Shown piece after piece: positions 1-11,318 of a stretch of DNA of 64,000 bases (positions are counted from its first letter, which is position 1; every line of letters starts with the position of its first letter). Under the pieces are notes generated by a model. The model was not told where the DNA came from, did not search any database, and saw only the letters and a list, made by a program, of their open reading frames with translations. Made by a program: the position numbers and the translations under genes. The stretch is from Strigamia acuminata (Eukaryota > Arthropoda > Chilopoda > Geophilomorpha > Linotaeniidae), in NCBI GenBank assembly GCA_949358305.1, contig OX442317.1:15442491-15506490 (forward strand), written 5' to 3'.

Positions 1-173
1 TTAACATCTCGTGTGTTTCAATCCTGTTAACAGCTTGTGTATATCAATCTTGTTTTATGTGTGTTCAGTCAATCCTAGAGTGTTAAAATAGTCAGCTGAA
101 ATTTTCGTAACGATTTAATTTGTAGAATTAATTTTGGATACGGAACTACCTTTGAGTTACTCAATCCGAAGTC

Positions 174-1376
174 ATGGCAACTCTTTCTGCATCTGACCTA
201 GAAGAGAAAGAAGTGATTTGGAAAGCCAAAGTTCAAGGAGCAGAAGATTTGCTGGGATCGTCCGTCAATATCCTCGATGGAGGAGAACTTGAGGCAATGC
301 AAGTGACAGTTGATTCACAATTAAGTGATCTCGCCGACGAATTAGCGGTATTCAAAAAGGAATCAAAAAGAGAAGACTATTTAGCCAGTCTACAACGAGT
401 AGAAGACATCCGAACCAGAGTTAATCTTCTGAAACAGCGAGCCAAAATCTCAGTAAAGATGGCTAATCAATTCGGATCCCATCCGGGTCAAAACTCGAGT
501 TTAAATCAATCGTCAATCTCGTCCCGAAAAAATACCAGGCTGCCGAAAACGGATATTTCCAAGTTTAATGGAGATGTGACAGAATATCGAGGATTTGCCA
601 ATTTATTTGATTCAGCAGTGGACCAGAATACGGAGCTCTCCAACGTAGAGAAACTCATCTATTTGCGATCGTGTTGCATCGGATCTGCAGAAATGGCAAT
701 AAAGTCGTATCCAATCACAAACGAAGCCTATCCATTGGCGAAGAAAGCCTTAGAGAATTTATTTGGGTCAGAAAATACGCAAAGAAATGCAATCTCCAAA
801 TTAATTCGAGAAACAAAACCGGTGTACGATCTTTACCCAATTGAGCCACTAAAAAGTCTGTTCACATCAATGTCGTCTGCTGTAAGAACCATGGAACAAT
901 TGTCAGTCTCCATCGATACTACGGGGACTTATTTAATACCTGAGTTGCTCAGAAAATTTTCACCAGAGATTTCGCAGAGATTTTATCGCAAGCATCAAGG
1001 AAAAGTTGATGATGTTAACGTCTTTCTAGATTTCGTAGCAGCCGAGATTCAATTGGCCGAATTATCGGAGGAAAGCGTTCTCCTTAAACGCGCTCATCAG
1101 AAGAAAACCGAAAAATTTGACAAAACCTCAAAAGACACAAGGGAAAGACCAACTGGAACAATGTTTTCATTCGTGACTGCTGAGAATGGAAAATTAAGTA
1201 TGAATTCAAAGTCAAATCCAAACCGAAAATTCGCCTGCGTTTATTGTGACGGTGATCACTCACATGCAAACTGTGACGCGGATCTAGATGTCCAGGCGAA
1301 AATCGTGATCTTAAGAAGAAAAGACTTTGTTTCAACTGTCTACGATATAATCACACAGCCAAAGAATGTACCGTGA
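174..1376 (+). pseudogene. Gag (DUF1759 type), copy 1, frame broken near its 3' end
   Basis: 400-residue frame starting MATLSASDLEEKE. It has a coiled-coil-like N-terminal region (about residues 10-95) and then the DUF1759-type core of BEL/Pao Gag (about 120-320; motifs LPK-DISKFNGD, YRGFANLFDS and LSNVEKLIYL). The first zinc knuckle (CVYC...H...C) is near residue 355. Compared with copy 2, one base is missing around 1311, so the last 25 or so residues are out of frame and the second knuckle is lost from this frame. The protease/TK frame overlaps its end (from 1373). Gag would form the particle shell. The start is supported by copy 2 and by the related family 2 protein beginning MATAAGL. Confidence 0.85.
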
Positions 1377-3178
1377 AGTTTTGTTGTCGCTTATGTGGCG
1401 GAAGACACCACACATCGATCTGCAACAAAAACAACAAAGAAAAAGCGATTATACCAAAAGAAGAGAACGTGTCTACTAATGTATCGCTTACCGAGTCGGT
1501 GGAGATTCAGCTGATGGTCTTCACTGCCTTTTTTGTAAAGAAAAACGGAGACATGTATCCCGTCCGCGGATTACTAGATCCGGGAAGTCATCGCTCCTAC
1601 GTCACGAAGAGACTAGTAAAGAAGTTTCGTATGCAAAAGATCGAGACACTACACACGATGACACAATGTTTGCTCAACAAAAAGCCAGTTCCAATGACAC
1701 ATGATGTCTTTAGATTCGAACTGCAATCAAGACATGGAACAGAAAAGACATCAATCCTAGCACTAGAAACCGACACACTCCCGAAAGTCAAAGGGATAAT
1801 TGGAGCAGAAGCCTTGAAGCAGGTCCAATCACTCGGACTTGAGATGGCCGAAATACATCCGTCAGAATCTGAGGACATTGACGTCTTACTAGGAAGCAAC
1901 GCGTGGTGGAAAATTTGTCAAGGTGGAAGCAAACAAATCAACCATGAATTAGGGCTCATGCAAACCATTTTCGGGTGGATTTTGAACGGTCGTCTGCGAT
2001 CTAATGACAAGCTTGACGAGAGCGTGTCAACGTGTACGGTTTCCTGCATGGCAGTCGAATCCAAGAGCGAAGGATTTTTGAAGCAATCAGCATCTGACGA
2101 AGACAAAATAGTCCAATTAAATCCGAAATCACCGTCCGACATGAATGGCGAATCCGGTGTGAATAAACAGACAGACGTCACACTTTCTTGTTTCGCCGCG
2201 AGCCTCTCCAGTGATCTGGAGAAAGGGAAACTGGACACCACCCTCCAAAAAACGAAAAGGTCGTTCAAGGATGGAGGATTGGTCAACAGAACTCCAAGCT
2301 CAGACATGAAGCCGGAATTACGAGGGCGAAATCAGTTGGAGTCACTGAGAAAGAAAGCAAACCAAGTGCCCAGTTTACACAAATTGTGTGAAACCATGAG
2401 ATGGACCGGAAAATTGATTTTCAATTTCTGGAAAAAGAAAAAGGATTTATCAAAAAATCAAGAAGGAATTCACCTCATCCTTGGCCCTATGTATGCGGGG
2501 AAAACGACCAAGTTATTGAAGCTCTTAGAAGAGGAAGAGAAGACGTCGTCCCTGCTCATTAAGCACTCCAATGACGAACGTTACAGTAAAACCGAAATCG
2601 TGACCCACGACGGTCATCGACAAAAAGCAATCGCGACCAGTAGCCTAATCAATGCTGTGGAAAAAACGAAATTAGTGAAAACAATCGGAATCGACGAAGG
2701 ACAGTTTTTTCCCGACATTTTTACCTTTTCAAATGAAATGGCTGAGCAAAAGAAAAAGGTAATAGTCGCCGCATTAGAGGTTGACTTCAAGAGGAAGCCA
2801 TTTGGTCAGATATCCAAGTTGGTTCCACTAGCCAAGTCCGTTGTGAAATTACAGGCAAAATGTCATTTTTGCGGAGATAAAGCTGAATTTTCAAGACGAA
2901 TTTCTCACGAAACCCAAGTCAAGGTGATAGGAGGAATAGGAAAATACAAACCAACATGTCGAGTCTGTTTTTCAAAGCCCATGGAGTCAATAGAGACGAA
3001 AAGAAAAATCATCAACGGAATTATTCGACTTAGTTGTATGATTGTCAACCGAAAAATACCACCGTGGATGTCGACATTAATTTACAAGATAGTCCTTCCT
3101 CCTTGGACAAAGAACGCGAAATTTAAAGAGGTCTCTGCAAGAATTTCCTCGAAGACCAACAGCAAACGGTCAGAGTAA
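1373..3178 (+). CDS. Protease-like domain fused to a TK1-type thymidine kinase, copy 1
   Basis: 601 residues, normally the C-terminal two thirds of one Gag-PR-TK polyprotein. The N-terminus carries a zinc knuckle (CRLCGGRHHTSIC). A DUF1758 retropepsin-like domain follows (about 45-200), with LLDPGSHRSY at the active-site position and ending FGWILNGRL. After a variable linker (about 205-360) comes a complete type II thymidine kinase (about 365-540): P-loop GPMYAGKT, IDEGQFF, AALEVDFKRKPF, and two zinc-binding pairs in AKCHFCGDKAEF and YKPTCRVC. A basic tail (about 541-601) closes it. TK1 enzymes phosphorylate thymidine to dTMP. RT would be expected where the TK sits. The ATG at 1373 is not a likely natural start; the frame is separated from gag by the upstream single-base loss. 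Confidence 0.88.
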   Translation: MKFCCRLCGGRHHTSICNKNNKEKAIIPKEENVSTNVSLTESVEIQLMVFTAFFVKKNGDMYPVRGLLDPGSHRSYVTKRLVKKFRMQKIETLHTMTQCLLNKKPVPMTHDVFRFELQSRHGTEKTSILALETDTLPKVKGIIGAEALKQVQSLGLEMAEIHPSESEDIDVLLGSNAWWKICQGGSKQINHELGLMQTIFGWILNGRLRSNDKLDESVSTCTVSCMAVESKSEGFLKQSASDEDKIVQLNPKSPSDMNGESGVNKQTDVTLSCFAASLSSDLEKGKLDTTLQKTKRSFKDGGLVNRTPSSDMKPELRGRNQLESLRKKANQVPSLHKLCETMRWTGKLIFNFWKKKKDLSKNQEGIHLILGPMYAGKTTKLLKLLEEEEKTSSLLIKHSNDERYSKTEIVTHDGHRQKAIATSSLINAVEKTKLVKTIGIDEGQFFPDIFTFSNEMAEQKKKVIVAALEVDFKRKPFGQISKLVPLAKSVVKLQAKCHFCGDKAEFSRRISHETQVKVIGGIGKYKPTCRVCFSKPMESIETKRKIINGIIRLSCMIVNRKIPPWMSTLIYKIVLPPWTKNAKFKEVSARISSKTNSKRSE

Positions 3179-3469
3179 TTATGAGTTCCTTCGCACTTTC
3201 CTTTGTCGGAAATCTATGTTGCGTGCAACATAAAAGAATATTTTACTCGCATTTTGTAGTGAGCAACGTTAGAAGTTGCAATGTGTCAATTTAATTTCCT
3301 GAAATTAATCCTTTGTTAGTCAATGTCATAATTGTATGTTATTGATCGTGTGTTTGTCTGTTTTCTGATTGAAAGCAGTTATTTCTGCTGTCTTTGTGTA
3401 ATATTCGTTTCCCAGTTCATTTCCGTAATTGTAATGACTCGATTTCATGACGAGATCAGGCGGCAATAG
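3179..3469 (+). other. 3' untranslated part of family 1 internal region, with polypurine-like end
   Basis: Non-coding. It includes a perfect hairpin around 3218-3235 (8-bp stem, 2-base loop). It ends in a GGCGGCAAT motif just before the LTR start at 3470. A similar GGCGGCAAT precedes the family 2 LTR (about 43643), so this is probably the plus-strand priming region. Confidence 0.5.
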
Positions 3470-4639
3470 TGAACTGGAAGTCAGAAATGTTTGTTATTAG
3501 CAAGTTCTTGCTATCTCACTCATTTTCGAGTCTGTATTTATTCTCACTAACCTTTGTTGAATATTTAGTGTCTGCATAAAACACGGCGTCGTCCGGTTTG
3601 TGCTCGAACGAGTTGTGTGTGATTGTTTTTTACATTAACGATCTGTTTAGTGTCTGTGTACGTCTTTGTCGCATTGGCAGAGTCGTACAAGGTCCTGTCC
3701 GGTGTCAAAACCCTCCTTTAGTTAATGTTTACAAGCCTGTTAAATGTGTCTTTACTTTGGTTTAATTCTCACCTGTCTAGGGAATTTATATCAACAGTCT
3801 TTGTCCCGTTTGCGTCGTCTGCTCGGCCAGTCGTCCGCCATTACAGTGCGTGTGTCTTACTATTAATTGTATAGTTGTGAGCCAATTTATATAATTGTGG
3901 GTCTTTGAAGTTGTTAACTATTAACTAATCAGTTATATATTTTGGTAGTGAATTAATATTAAGTTTTAATAGAAACAGTGTTACTTTTCTGATGTAAATT
4001 ACCGCATTCAATTCAAAGCTGTTTGCTCATTGGAAGAAATTATTAATACTTATTCTTTTCCTTGTATTATCCGTGTTTTGCCTGAGTTTTCACTGTATTA
4101 TTTGCTATGTAATAAGTGACTAATCCAGGTATTGTCAGAATTGATCTTTTATTACATTTAAGATGAATTTTCAACTGTTAGGCCTAATTTCTTACATTTA
4201 GTTGTATATATGGAATTTCTGTGGTAACAGTTGGAGATTACTGTAGATTTAAGTGCATTTGCCCTGAGATAATGACTCTGTAATTGCACTTATTGTTGCC
4301 TGTCGGTTGTTAAGTGCAACCTGCCTTTGTTCTGCTCATGCAGTATTTGTTACACTTGTTATTGATTTTAGAGATTAAAATGGACGTGTTTTTCTTCTCT
4401 CCAAGTCTTATTTCTCTACCCAACCAGAAAACAATGTGCAGTGAGTAGAGAAATCCTCCTCCCTCCTCCTTGAACTCACCAGTGGCAGATCACCATGAGA
4501 AGCAGCAAGTTCAATTCCAGTCTTTACATTTCTTCAGGTCTTTGGCCAATTTCCGTGTATCAATTTTGTGCCAAGCAGCAGTCAATGATTGCCGCCCCTC
4601 CTTCTGGCTTGGTTGTCGCCTGCGACCTTGCCAGAAACA
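3470..4639 (+). repeat. LTR of family 1, shared by copies 1 and 2
   Basis: 1170 bp, beginning TGAACTGG and ending AGAAACA. A matching copy lies at 17940-19134, with about four substitutions and one 25-bp indel, so both are young. The boundaries come from where the two copies stop matching: GGCGGCAAT on the left, and on the right a primer-binding site (here) versus unrelated flank (19135). ATTAAA near 4375 could serve as a poly(A) signal. Confidence 0.8.
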
Positions 4640-5471
4640 ATTTGGTACCGTGATTCCAGGATCAATCCCGTTTTTTCATCAGTGGATCTTCATGTGCACA
4701 AAGGAAATCATCAGTGGTTTTTCTATCAAGTTTGTGTGTGAAATGTGCCTTGAGGTCGTGCCACTGCAGTGTAAAGAGTGCCCTCGACTGATTTATACAG
4801 GCAAAAAGTGTTTACAAGTCGGATTAAGTGCTTCTGGAGATCCGAGTGGTCAAGAGAAGTCCATCCAACTTGATTAAAGAGAGAAGTCGAGCGTACGAGC
4901 GGTCCTGAGTCCCTATTATCCAAACACAACGCAATGTACATCCTACAAGAAGATTTGAAGAAATAATTATTAAGAATTATTATTTAAATAGAATAATATC
5001 CGAATTTGCTGCTGTAATTATTTCAAAGGAGTTTTTGATTAGAAACTGGTGTAGTTAGGGGGAGAAGAAGTTTAAGTCGTAACAGTTTGAATAAATTCTC
5101 GATTCCAGTTTGTGGAATTTAGAAAATAGTCAGTGAATTAGTGAATAATACCAAGCTTTAGTGTTGGTATACCAATTAAAACGAGTATCTAGTCAGAAAC
5201 TCAAGTGTAAAAATAAGAGAATTGTCAATTACCTTTAATTATTGAATTTTGGGAGTTAATTTGCCAATCCTGTTAACATCTCGTGTGTTTCAATCCTGTT
5301 AACATCTCGTGTGTTTCAATCCTGTTAACAGCTTGTGTATATCAATCTTGTTTTATGTGTGTTCAGTCAATCCTAGAGTGTTAAAATAGTCAGCTGAAAT
5401 TTTCGTAACGATTTAATTTGTAGAATTAATTTTGGATACGGAACTACCTTTGAGTTACTCAATCCGAAGTC
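4640..5471 (+). other. Leader of copy 2 with primer-binding site and 26-bp repeats
   Basis: The primer-binding site starts 4 bases after the LTR at 4643 (TGGTACCGTGATTCC). It resembles the complement of an animal tRNA-His 3' end with one early mismatch, and family 2 has the same start, TGGTACCGTGACCC, so the tRNA assignment is tentative. A 26-bp unit (caatcctgttaacatctcg...) is repeated about 2.5 times at 5265-5340. The short ORF at 4470-4877 straddles LTR and leader and is not credible as a gene. Confidence 0.6.
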
Positions 5472-6815
5472 ATGGCAACTCTTTCTGCATCTGACCTAGA
5501 AGAGAAAGAAGTGATTTGGAAAGCCAAAGCTCAAGGAGCAGAAGATTTGCTGGGATCGTCCGTCAATATCCTCGATGGAGGAGAACTTGAGGCAATGCAA
5601 GTGACAGTTGATTCACAATTAAGTGATCTCGCCGACGAATTAGCGGTATTCAAAAAGGAATCAAAAAGAGAAGACTATTTAGCCAGTCTACAACGAGTAG
5701 AAGACATCCGAACCAGAGTTAATCTTCTGAAACAGCGAGCCAAAATCTCAGTAAAGATGGCTAATCAATTCGGATCTCATCCGGGTCAAAACTCGAGTTT
5801 AAATCAATCGTCAATCTCGTCCCGAAAAAATACCAGGCTGCCGAAAACGGATATTTCCAAGTTTAATGGAGATGTGACAGAATATCGAGGATTTGCCAAT
5901 TTATTTGATTCAGCAGTGGACCAGAATACGGAGCTCTCCAACGTAGAGAAACTCATCTATTTGCGATCGTGTTGCATCGGATCTGCAGAAATGGCAATAA
6001 AGTCGTATCCAATCACAAACGAAGCCTATCCATTGGCGAAGAAAGCCTTAGAGAATTTATTTGGGTCAGAAAATACGCAAAGAAATGCAATCTCCAAATT
6101 AATTCGAGAAACAAAACCGGTGTACGATATTTACCCAATTGAGCCACTAAAAAGTCTGTTCACATCAATGTCGTCTGCTGTAAGAACCATGGAACAATTG
6201 TCAGTCTCCATCGATACTACGGGGACTTATTTAATACCTGAGTTGCTCAGAAAATTTTCACCAGAGATTTCGCAGAGATTTTATCGCAAGCATCAAGGAA
6301 AAGTTGATGATGTTAACGTCTTTCTAGATTTCGTAGCAGCCGAGATTCAATTGGCCGAATTATCGGAGGAAAGCGTTCTCCTTAAACGCGCTCATCAGAA
6401 GAAAACCGAAAAATTTGACAAAACCTCAAAAGACACAAGGGAAAGACCAACTGGAACAATGTTTTCATTCGTGACTGCTGAGAATGGAAAATTAAGTATG
6501 AATTCAAAGTCAAATCCAAACCGAAAATTCGCCTGCGTTTATTGTGACGGTGATCACTCACATGCAAACTGTGACGCGGATCTAGATGTCCAGGCGAAAA
6601 TCGAGATCGTAAAGAAGAAAAGACTTTGTTTCAACTGTCTACGATATAATCACACAGCCAAAGAATGTACCGTGAAGTTTTGTTGTCGCTTATGTGGCGG
6701 AAGACACCACACATCGATCTGCAACAAAAACAACAAAGAAAAAGCGATTATACCACAAAAGAAGAGAACGTGTCTACTAATGTATCGCTTACCGAGTCGG
6801 TGGAGATTCAGCTGA
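5472..6815 (+). pseudogene. Gag (DUF1759 type), copy 2, frameshifted after the zinc knuckles
   Basis: 447 residues, the better preserved copy of family 1 Gag. It has the coiled-coil-like N-terminus, the DUF1759 core, and three Cys-His knuckles: CVYCDGDHSHANC (about 355), CFNCLRYNHTAKEC (about 385) and CRLCGGRHHTSIC (about 407). A 2-base gain near 6753 throws the last residues out of frame, so it ends early at 6815 where copy 1 reads on into the protease. Confidence 0.85.
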
Positions 6816-7279
6816 TGGTCTTCACTGCCTTTTTTGTAAAGAAAAACGGAGACATGTATCCCGTCCGCGGATTACTAGATCCGGGAAGTTATCGCTCCTA
6901 CGTCACGAAGAGACTAGTAAAGAAGTTTCGTATGCAAAAGATCGAGACACTACACACGATGACACAATGTTTGCTCAACAAAAAGCCAGTTCCAATGACA
7001 CATGATGTCTTTAGATTCGAACTGCAATCAAGACATGGAACAGAAAAGACATCAATCCTAGCACTAGAAACCGACACACTCCCGAAAGTCAAAGGGATAA
7101 TTGGAGCAGAAGCCTTGAAGCAGGTCCAATCACTCGGACTTGAGATGGCCGAAATACATCCGTCAGAATCTGAGGACATTGACGTCTTACTAGGAAGCAA
7201 CGCGTGGTGGAAAATTTGTCAAGGTGGAAGCAAACGAATCAACCATGAATTAGGGCTCATGCAAACCATTTTCGGGTGA
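6665..7279 (+). pseudogene. DUF1758 protease-like domain, copy 2 (broken)
   Basis: The in-frame continuation after the gag frameshift. It carries the same retropepsin-like domain as copy 1, with LLDPGSYRSY where copy 1 and family 2 have LLDPGSHRSY. It ends at a TGA (about 7277) that is a TGG tryptophan codon in copy 1. Confidence 0.8.
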
Positions 7280-7282
7280 ATT

Positions 7283-8298
7283 TTGAACGGTCGTCTGCGA
7301 TCTAATGACAAGCTTGACGAGAGCGTGTCAACGTGTACGGTTTCCTGCATGGCAGTCGAATCCAAGAGCGAAGGATTTTTGAAGCAATCAGCATCTGACG
7401 AAGACAAAATAGTCCAATTAAATCCGAAATCACCGTCCGACATGAATGGCGAATCCGGTGTGAATAAACAGACAGACGTCACACCTTCTTGTTTCGCCGC
7501 GAGCCTCTCCAGTGATCTGGAGAAAGGGAAACTGGACACCACCCTCCAAAAAACGAAAAGGTCGTTCAAGGATGGAGGATTGGTCAACAGAACTCCAAGC
7601 TCAGACATGAAGCCGGAATTACGAGGGCGAAATCAGTTGGAGTCACTGAGAAAGAAAGCAAACCAAGTGCCCAGTTTACACAAATTGTGTGAAACCATGA
7701 GATGGACCGGAAAATTGATTTTCAATTTCTGGAAAAAGAAAAAGGATTTATCAAAAAATCAAGAAGGAATTCACCTCATCCTTGGCCCTATGTATGCGGG
7801 GAAAACGACCAAGTTATTGAAGCTCTTAGAAGAGGAAGAGAAGACGTCGTCCCTGCTCATTAAGCACTCCAATGACGAACGTTACAGTAAAACCGAAATC
7901 GTGACCCACGACGGTCATCGACAAAAAGCAATCGCGACCAGTAGCCTAATCAATGCTGTGGAAAAAACGAAATTAGTGAAAACAATCGGAATCGACGAAG
8001 GACAGTTTTTTCCCGACATTTTTACCTTTTCAAATGAAATGGCTGAGCAAAAGAAAAAGGTAATAGTCGCCGCATTAGACGTTGACTTCAAGAGGAAGCC
8101 ATTTGGTCAGATATCCAAGTTGGTTCCACTAGCCAAGTCCGTTGTGAAATTACAGGCAAAATGTCATTTTTGCGGAGATAAAGCTGAATTTTCAAGACGA
8201 ATTTCTCACGAAACCCAAGTCAAGGTGATAGGAGGAATAGGAAAATACAAACCAACATGTCGAGTCTGTTTTTCAAAGCCCATGGAGTCAATAGAGAC
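7283..8298 (+). pseudogene. Thymidine kinase domain, copy 2, 5' part (cut by Gypsy LTR)
   Basis: After the premature stop the frame reopens through the linker and the whole TK1 core: GPMYAGKT, IDEGQFF, AALDVDFKRKPF, CHFCGDKAEF and YKPTCRVCF. One coding change from copy 1 is visible in the substrate-loop region (ALEVDF versus ALDVDF). The element sequence stops at 8298, where the Gypsy LTR begins. The tail resumes at 17468. Confidence 0.85.
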
Positions 8299-8931
8299 TG
8301 TGATGATTACAAATCGATAGTTATCAATGTTCACCATAGATGGCGCTGTTTAACCAACGCGCGTACTTCAAACTCGGTTAAACAACTAAATAGTGTGATA
8401 AATAATTATTTAGACACGGTGAATAAAATATAACTATTTTATTCGATATAAATTAAGTATTAATTACTTGATGATGTTGATTCTATCGAATCAATATCCA
8501 CTTTACTTACCTGTCGAAGGGAACCAATGGGACCCTTCCGGACCCCAACTGGGCCCATCTGGACATAGTCATATATTAGGTCCGGACTAGTGACCCACGA
8601 ATCCGTCGATTCATACGCTGATTGGCTGTCGCCAATCTAGTAGTTCTACAGAACTATATAAGCATCAGTTTCTCACTTCCCCCTGGCTTGATAACTGAAC
8701 TTGTATATTGTCTGTAGTTGAATTGTTATCGTTTGATTTCATTATTCTCTATCGACACATCAGGCCACCTCAGCTCTCCACAGTTAGTATTCATTACTAT
8801 TTGTTATTGCTGTTGTAGGGCTATTTCGGGAAGGCTAACTCCGGTAATAGACATGCATTCGCATGAAATGGCCCCGTAACGTTAGCCAGCTGTTCTACGG
8901 GACAGTAGGACTTCGTACGGTGGCTTAATAT

Positions 8932-9398
8932 TGATAGGCTTGTAGGCGCCGGACATCAAAGGGAAAGAGCTGAGAGTCGAATTAACAGGTGCGGGAACTC
9001 GCATCGTGCGACCGCCATCTTTATTCATCGAGATGATAAAGCAAAAACATAAAAGCGCACCTCTTTCGAGGCTACAAAACTTGAAGCAGAATGAATCATT
9101 GTTAGCAGACAAGGATTCATTCTTTACATAACAAAAGTAAAGTAAACTCGGCATAAACAATCGATAATGTAAACAAAGGCCATGAGGAACTAAAAGATAA
9201 GCGCTCATATTAGAGCAGACGACATATGGGCATGTCATTGCTAATGAGCACATTGGTTGGGGCACTTAGCACAGGAACAAGGGTTTAAAAGTCAATATCA
9301 ACCAATGTAACACGGATACAGAATTGCAATGACACACACGTTGCATTTAACCGGAAACATGCAACTGAGAAGATCAAACAGTTGGGCATTTCCTAACA
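8932..9398 (-). mobile_element. Solo Copia II LTR, minus strand
   Basis: 467 bp, the reverse complement of the Copia II LTR at 47633-48099: the plus strand reads TGATAGGC... to ...TTCCTAACA. It is flanked by the 5-bp TSD AATAT (8927-8931 and 9399-9403). In the uninterrupted Gypsy LTR the target region reads gcttaatac-aacgg (27568-27579). Small minus-strand ORFs here are LTR shadows. Confidence 0.93.
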
Positions 9399-9732
9399 AA
9401 TATAACGGTCGTATACAGTACGACCTTGCTAAATGAAAGTAGGTCCCTCAGCTAACTGGCCACAGTCCGCTGCAGGACGGTTGTTGTAAACAGCCCACGC
9501 AGGTTCCCGTCTTTCTACGATTGGTCCTTCCGCTTGTTAAAAGTCGGTAAAGGCCTAATGCACAGGTAACACGCCGGGTTGGTAGCCCGTGAGTAATATC
9601 TTCAAGATGTTGCGATAAACAACTACCTGGATAATGGTAATCCAACGGCAGTGGCCAAGTAATATTTTACCCGGTGCTCGATCAGTGGATCCCGTCATCG
9701 TAAGGCATGCTGGCGGATGGAGGAGTCAAATC

Positions 9733-10200
9733 TGTTGGGTTGATGTTTTGCTGTTTGTCCCCGTGCGCGCGTGTGAAGTTAAATGCACCTTTACGGCTTA
9801 GTGCATTTGATGTGTTATTGCTTCTAGACCTGTTCATGTGATCGGTCAATCCTGGTTTTTATTCAATGCGTGTTACAGTACCGCGACCGATCATTATTTG
9901 CGATAACACATCTCACATTGTCATCCGCTCTAAAGAGCACTTATTGTTTGCTTTGTTTTGGATCAAGTTTATTGATTAACTTGGCCTGCTCTTAATGTAA
10001 AGAATGGATCATTGTGTAAAGACAATGATTCGTTCTGTCTTTTGTTTTGTACGAGATCGAGGACAATTAGCCTCGAACTCAAGTGATTTTTACTACACCT
10101 TTTGTAATAAAAGATGGCGGACGCGTGTCCGATTTATCCGCCCAGCCAAAATGATGTTTCCGAGTTATTTCTGCAGCGCACAGGCCATCACAACTCTTCA
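9733..10200 (+). repeat. Copia I 5' LTR
   Basis: 468 bp, TGTTGGG...CTTCA. It contains a strong hairpin at 10001-10036 that is positionally matched in the Copia II LTR. Its twin is 16210-16677. Confidence 0.94.
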
Positions 10201-10203
10201 AAG

Positions 10204-10217
10204 TGGTAGCAGAGGAT
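10204..10217 (+). promoter_or_regulatory. Copia I primer-binding site (initiator tRNA-Met)
   Basis: TGGTAGCAGAGGAT starts three bases after the LTR end. It is complementary to the 3' end of metazoan initiator tRNA-Met (which ends ATCCTCTGCTACCA). Confidence 0.9.
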
Positions 10218-11318
10218 AAAAACGATCTGGCAACGACGTTTTTGGAGAAGAAACGGCCATTTTGCGACTACGAGAAGTCGCCGAGTGTGCGCCCGCCCAG
10301 CTCGTCGTAAAAACGAGTTTTCGGTGCGGATTTCTACGTGGAATCGTCGCCACAACGTGTGCGGAGGATTCCTCGCCATCAGCGGAACATTTGGATACGT
10401 TTTCGTTACGAAAATCGGTATTTTTCGTCGTTTCGACGTCGTGGAAAGAAACGACGGTCGAAATTTGTGTTTTGTGTATTCTACGAGTGGCTGCAAGTGC
10501 CAGCGCTTCGTGGGATTTTTCAGCAGTGTTGTGTGGTCAATTACACCCACAACAGGATCTTTTTCGACGGTAGGAACATTTATTATCGATTTCCGTGCGA
10601 AATAAGCACGTTTGGACGTCGTCATCGAAGATTTTCGCGACGGCGGCCATTTTCTTTTTGGATCAATCGTCGCGACCGACGATTTTTGCAACACGCAGAG
10701 AAGTCTGCGGTCACCGAGAAGTCCTGCACACGTTAAGCGTGTGTGCAGGCGTTATTTTCCGTGTTTCGAACCCCGGAGTCCGTCTCACGAAGGCGCGGAC
10801 GAGCGCGACGTTGATTTTCCCGCGATCGCACGGAAGTGTGCACGCGGACGGCACGACAGCCCATTTTCCGTGCGTACGACGACGTGGGAGCAACGTTTCG
10901 TCCTTGAAGGACGTTATTGCGACGCTTTGGACCCGCAATTCGCCGCATCTTTATCAGCTTCACATCAAACAGTGTATTTATCATTTTGTCGTGAAACTTT
11001 GTATAGTTTTAAGGTTTTGTTGTGGTCCCCTGTTAGAATCGGTGCTACCCTACGTCCAGTCGGGCACGTAGCACTGTATTCTTGGCTAGGCTTATCCACG
11101 GCCACCCAACCATCCCGCGGGCCCCAGGAGGCGCGAACGGAAGAGTTGGGGGATTGCTAGTCAAGGTTTTCCAATCTCACTTATTGAGATTCCCCGGGTT
11201 GTGTGCATTATTCGCCTTCACTTTTGGGGGAATTGTGCATCCGTGCGACGAATTTTTACGTGATTTGTGTGATTTGTGCTTCGCTTTTTCACCGGATTTC
11301 GTCGAAAATTTTCCCGAA
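10218..11318 (+). other. Copia I long untranslated leader
   Basis: About 1.1 kb, GC-rich and unusually full of CG/TCG motifs. Many overlapping short ORFs on both strands arise from this composition. None continues into gag or shows a recognisable domain, so I treat it as non-coding leader. Copia II has a leader of similar length and style. Confidence 0.6.

Larger units (their letters stand above)
1..4639 (+). mobile_element. BEL/Pao-like Gag-protease-TK element, family 1, copy 1 (5' end outside window)
   Basis: The window opens inside the leader of this element: bases 1-173 match the leader just upstream of copy 2's gag (5299-5471). It continues through gag (174), the protease/TK frame (to 3178) and a short 3' untranslated stretch to an LTR at 3470-4639. 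That LTR is also the 5' LTR of copy 2, so the layout is internal-LTR-internal-LTR. No reverse transcriptase, RNase H or integrase is encoded anywhere between gag and LTR, so the element is non-autonomous. Copies 1 and 2 are almost identical by eye, so the duplication is recent. The gag frame is broken once by a single-base loss near 1311. Confidence 0.88.

Noticed and set aside
1300-1320. Programmed frameshift between Gag and protease/TK in family 1
   Set aside because: Copies 1 and 2 are broken at different places and by different changes, and family 2 is a single frame; these are ordinary indels.
1597-2307. Minus-strand ORFs of 100 and 129 codons in the protease/linker region, repeated at 6898-7608 and partly in family 2
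   Set aside because: They are antisense to the protease and linker frame and recur only because the elements are copies; no domain is visible.
4470-4877. 135-codon plus-strand ORF
   Set aside because: It spans the LTR end, primer-binding site and leader, and its counterpart after the other LTR (18965) diverges at the LTR boundary.
8882-9265. 127-codon minus-strand ORF, also seen on the plus strand at 47766 and 54018
   Set aside because: It is the Copia II LTR in three places; an ORF spanning an LTR is not a gene.
10188-11160. Cluster of overlapping ORFs on both strands in the Copia I leader (and 47979-49207 in Copia II)
   Set aside because: CG-rich leader with few stop codons; no domain, no conservation of frame between the two Copia elements.
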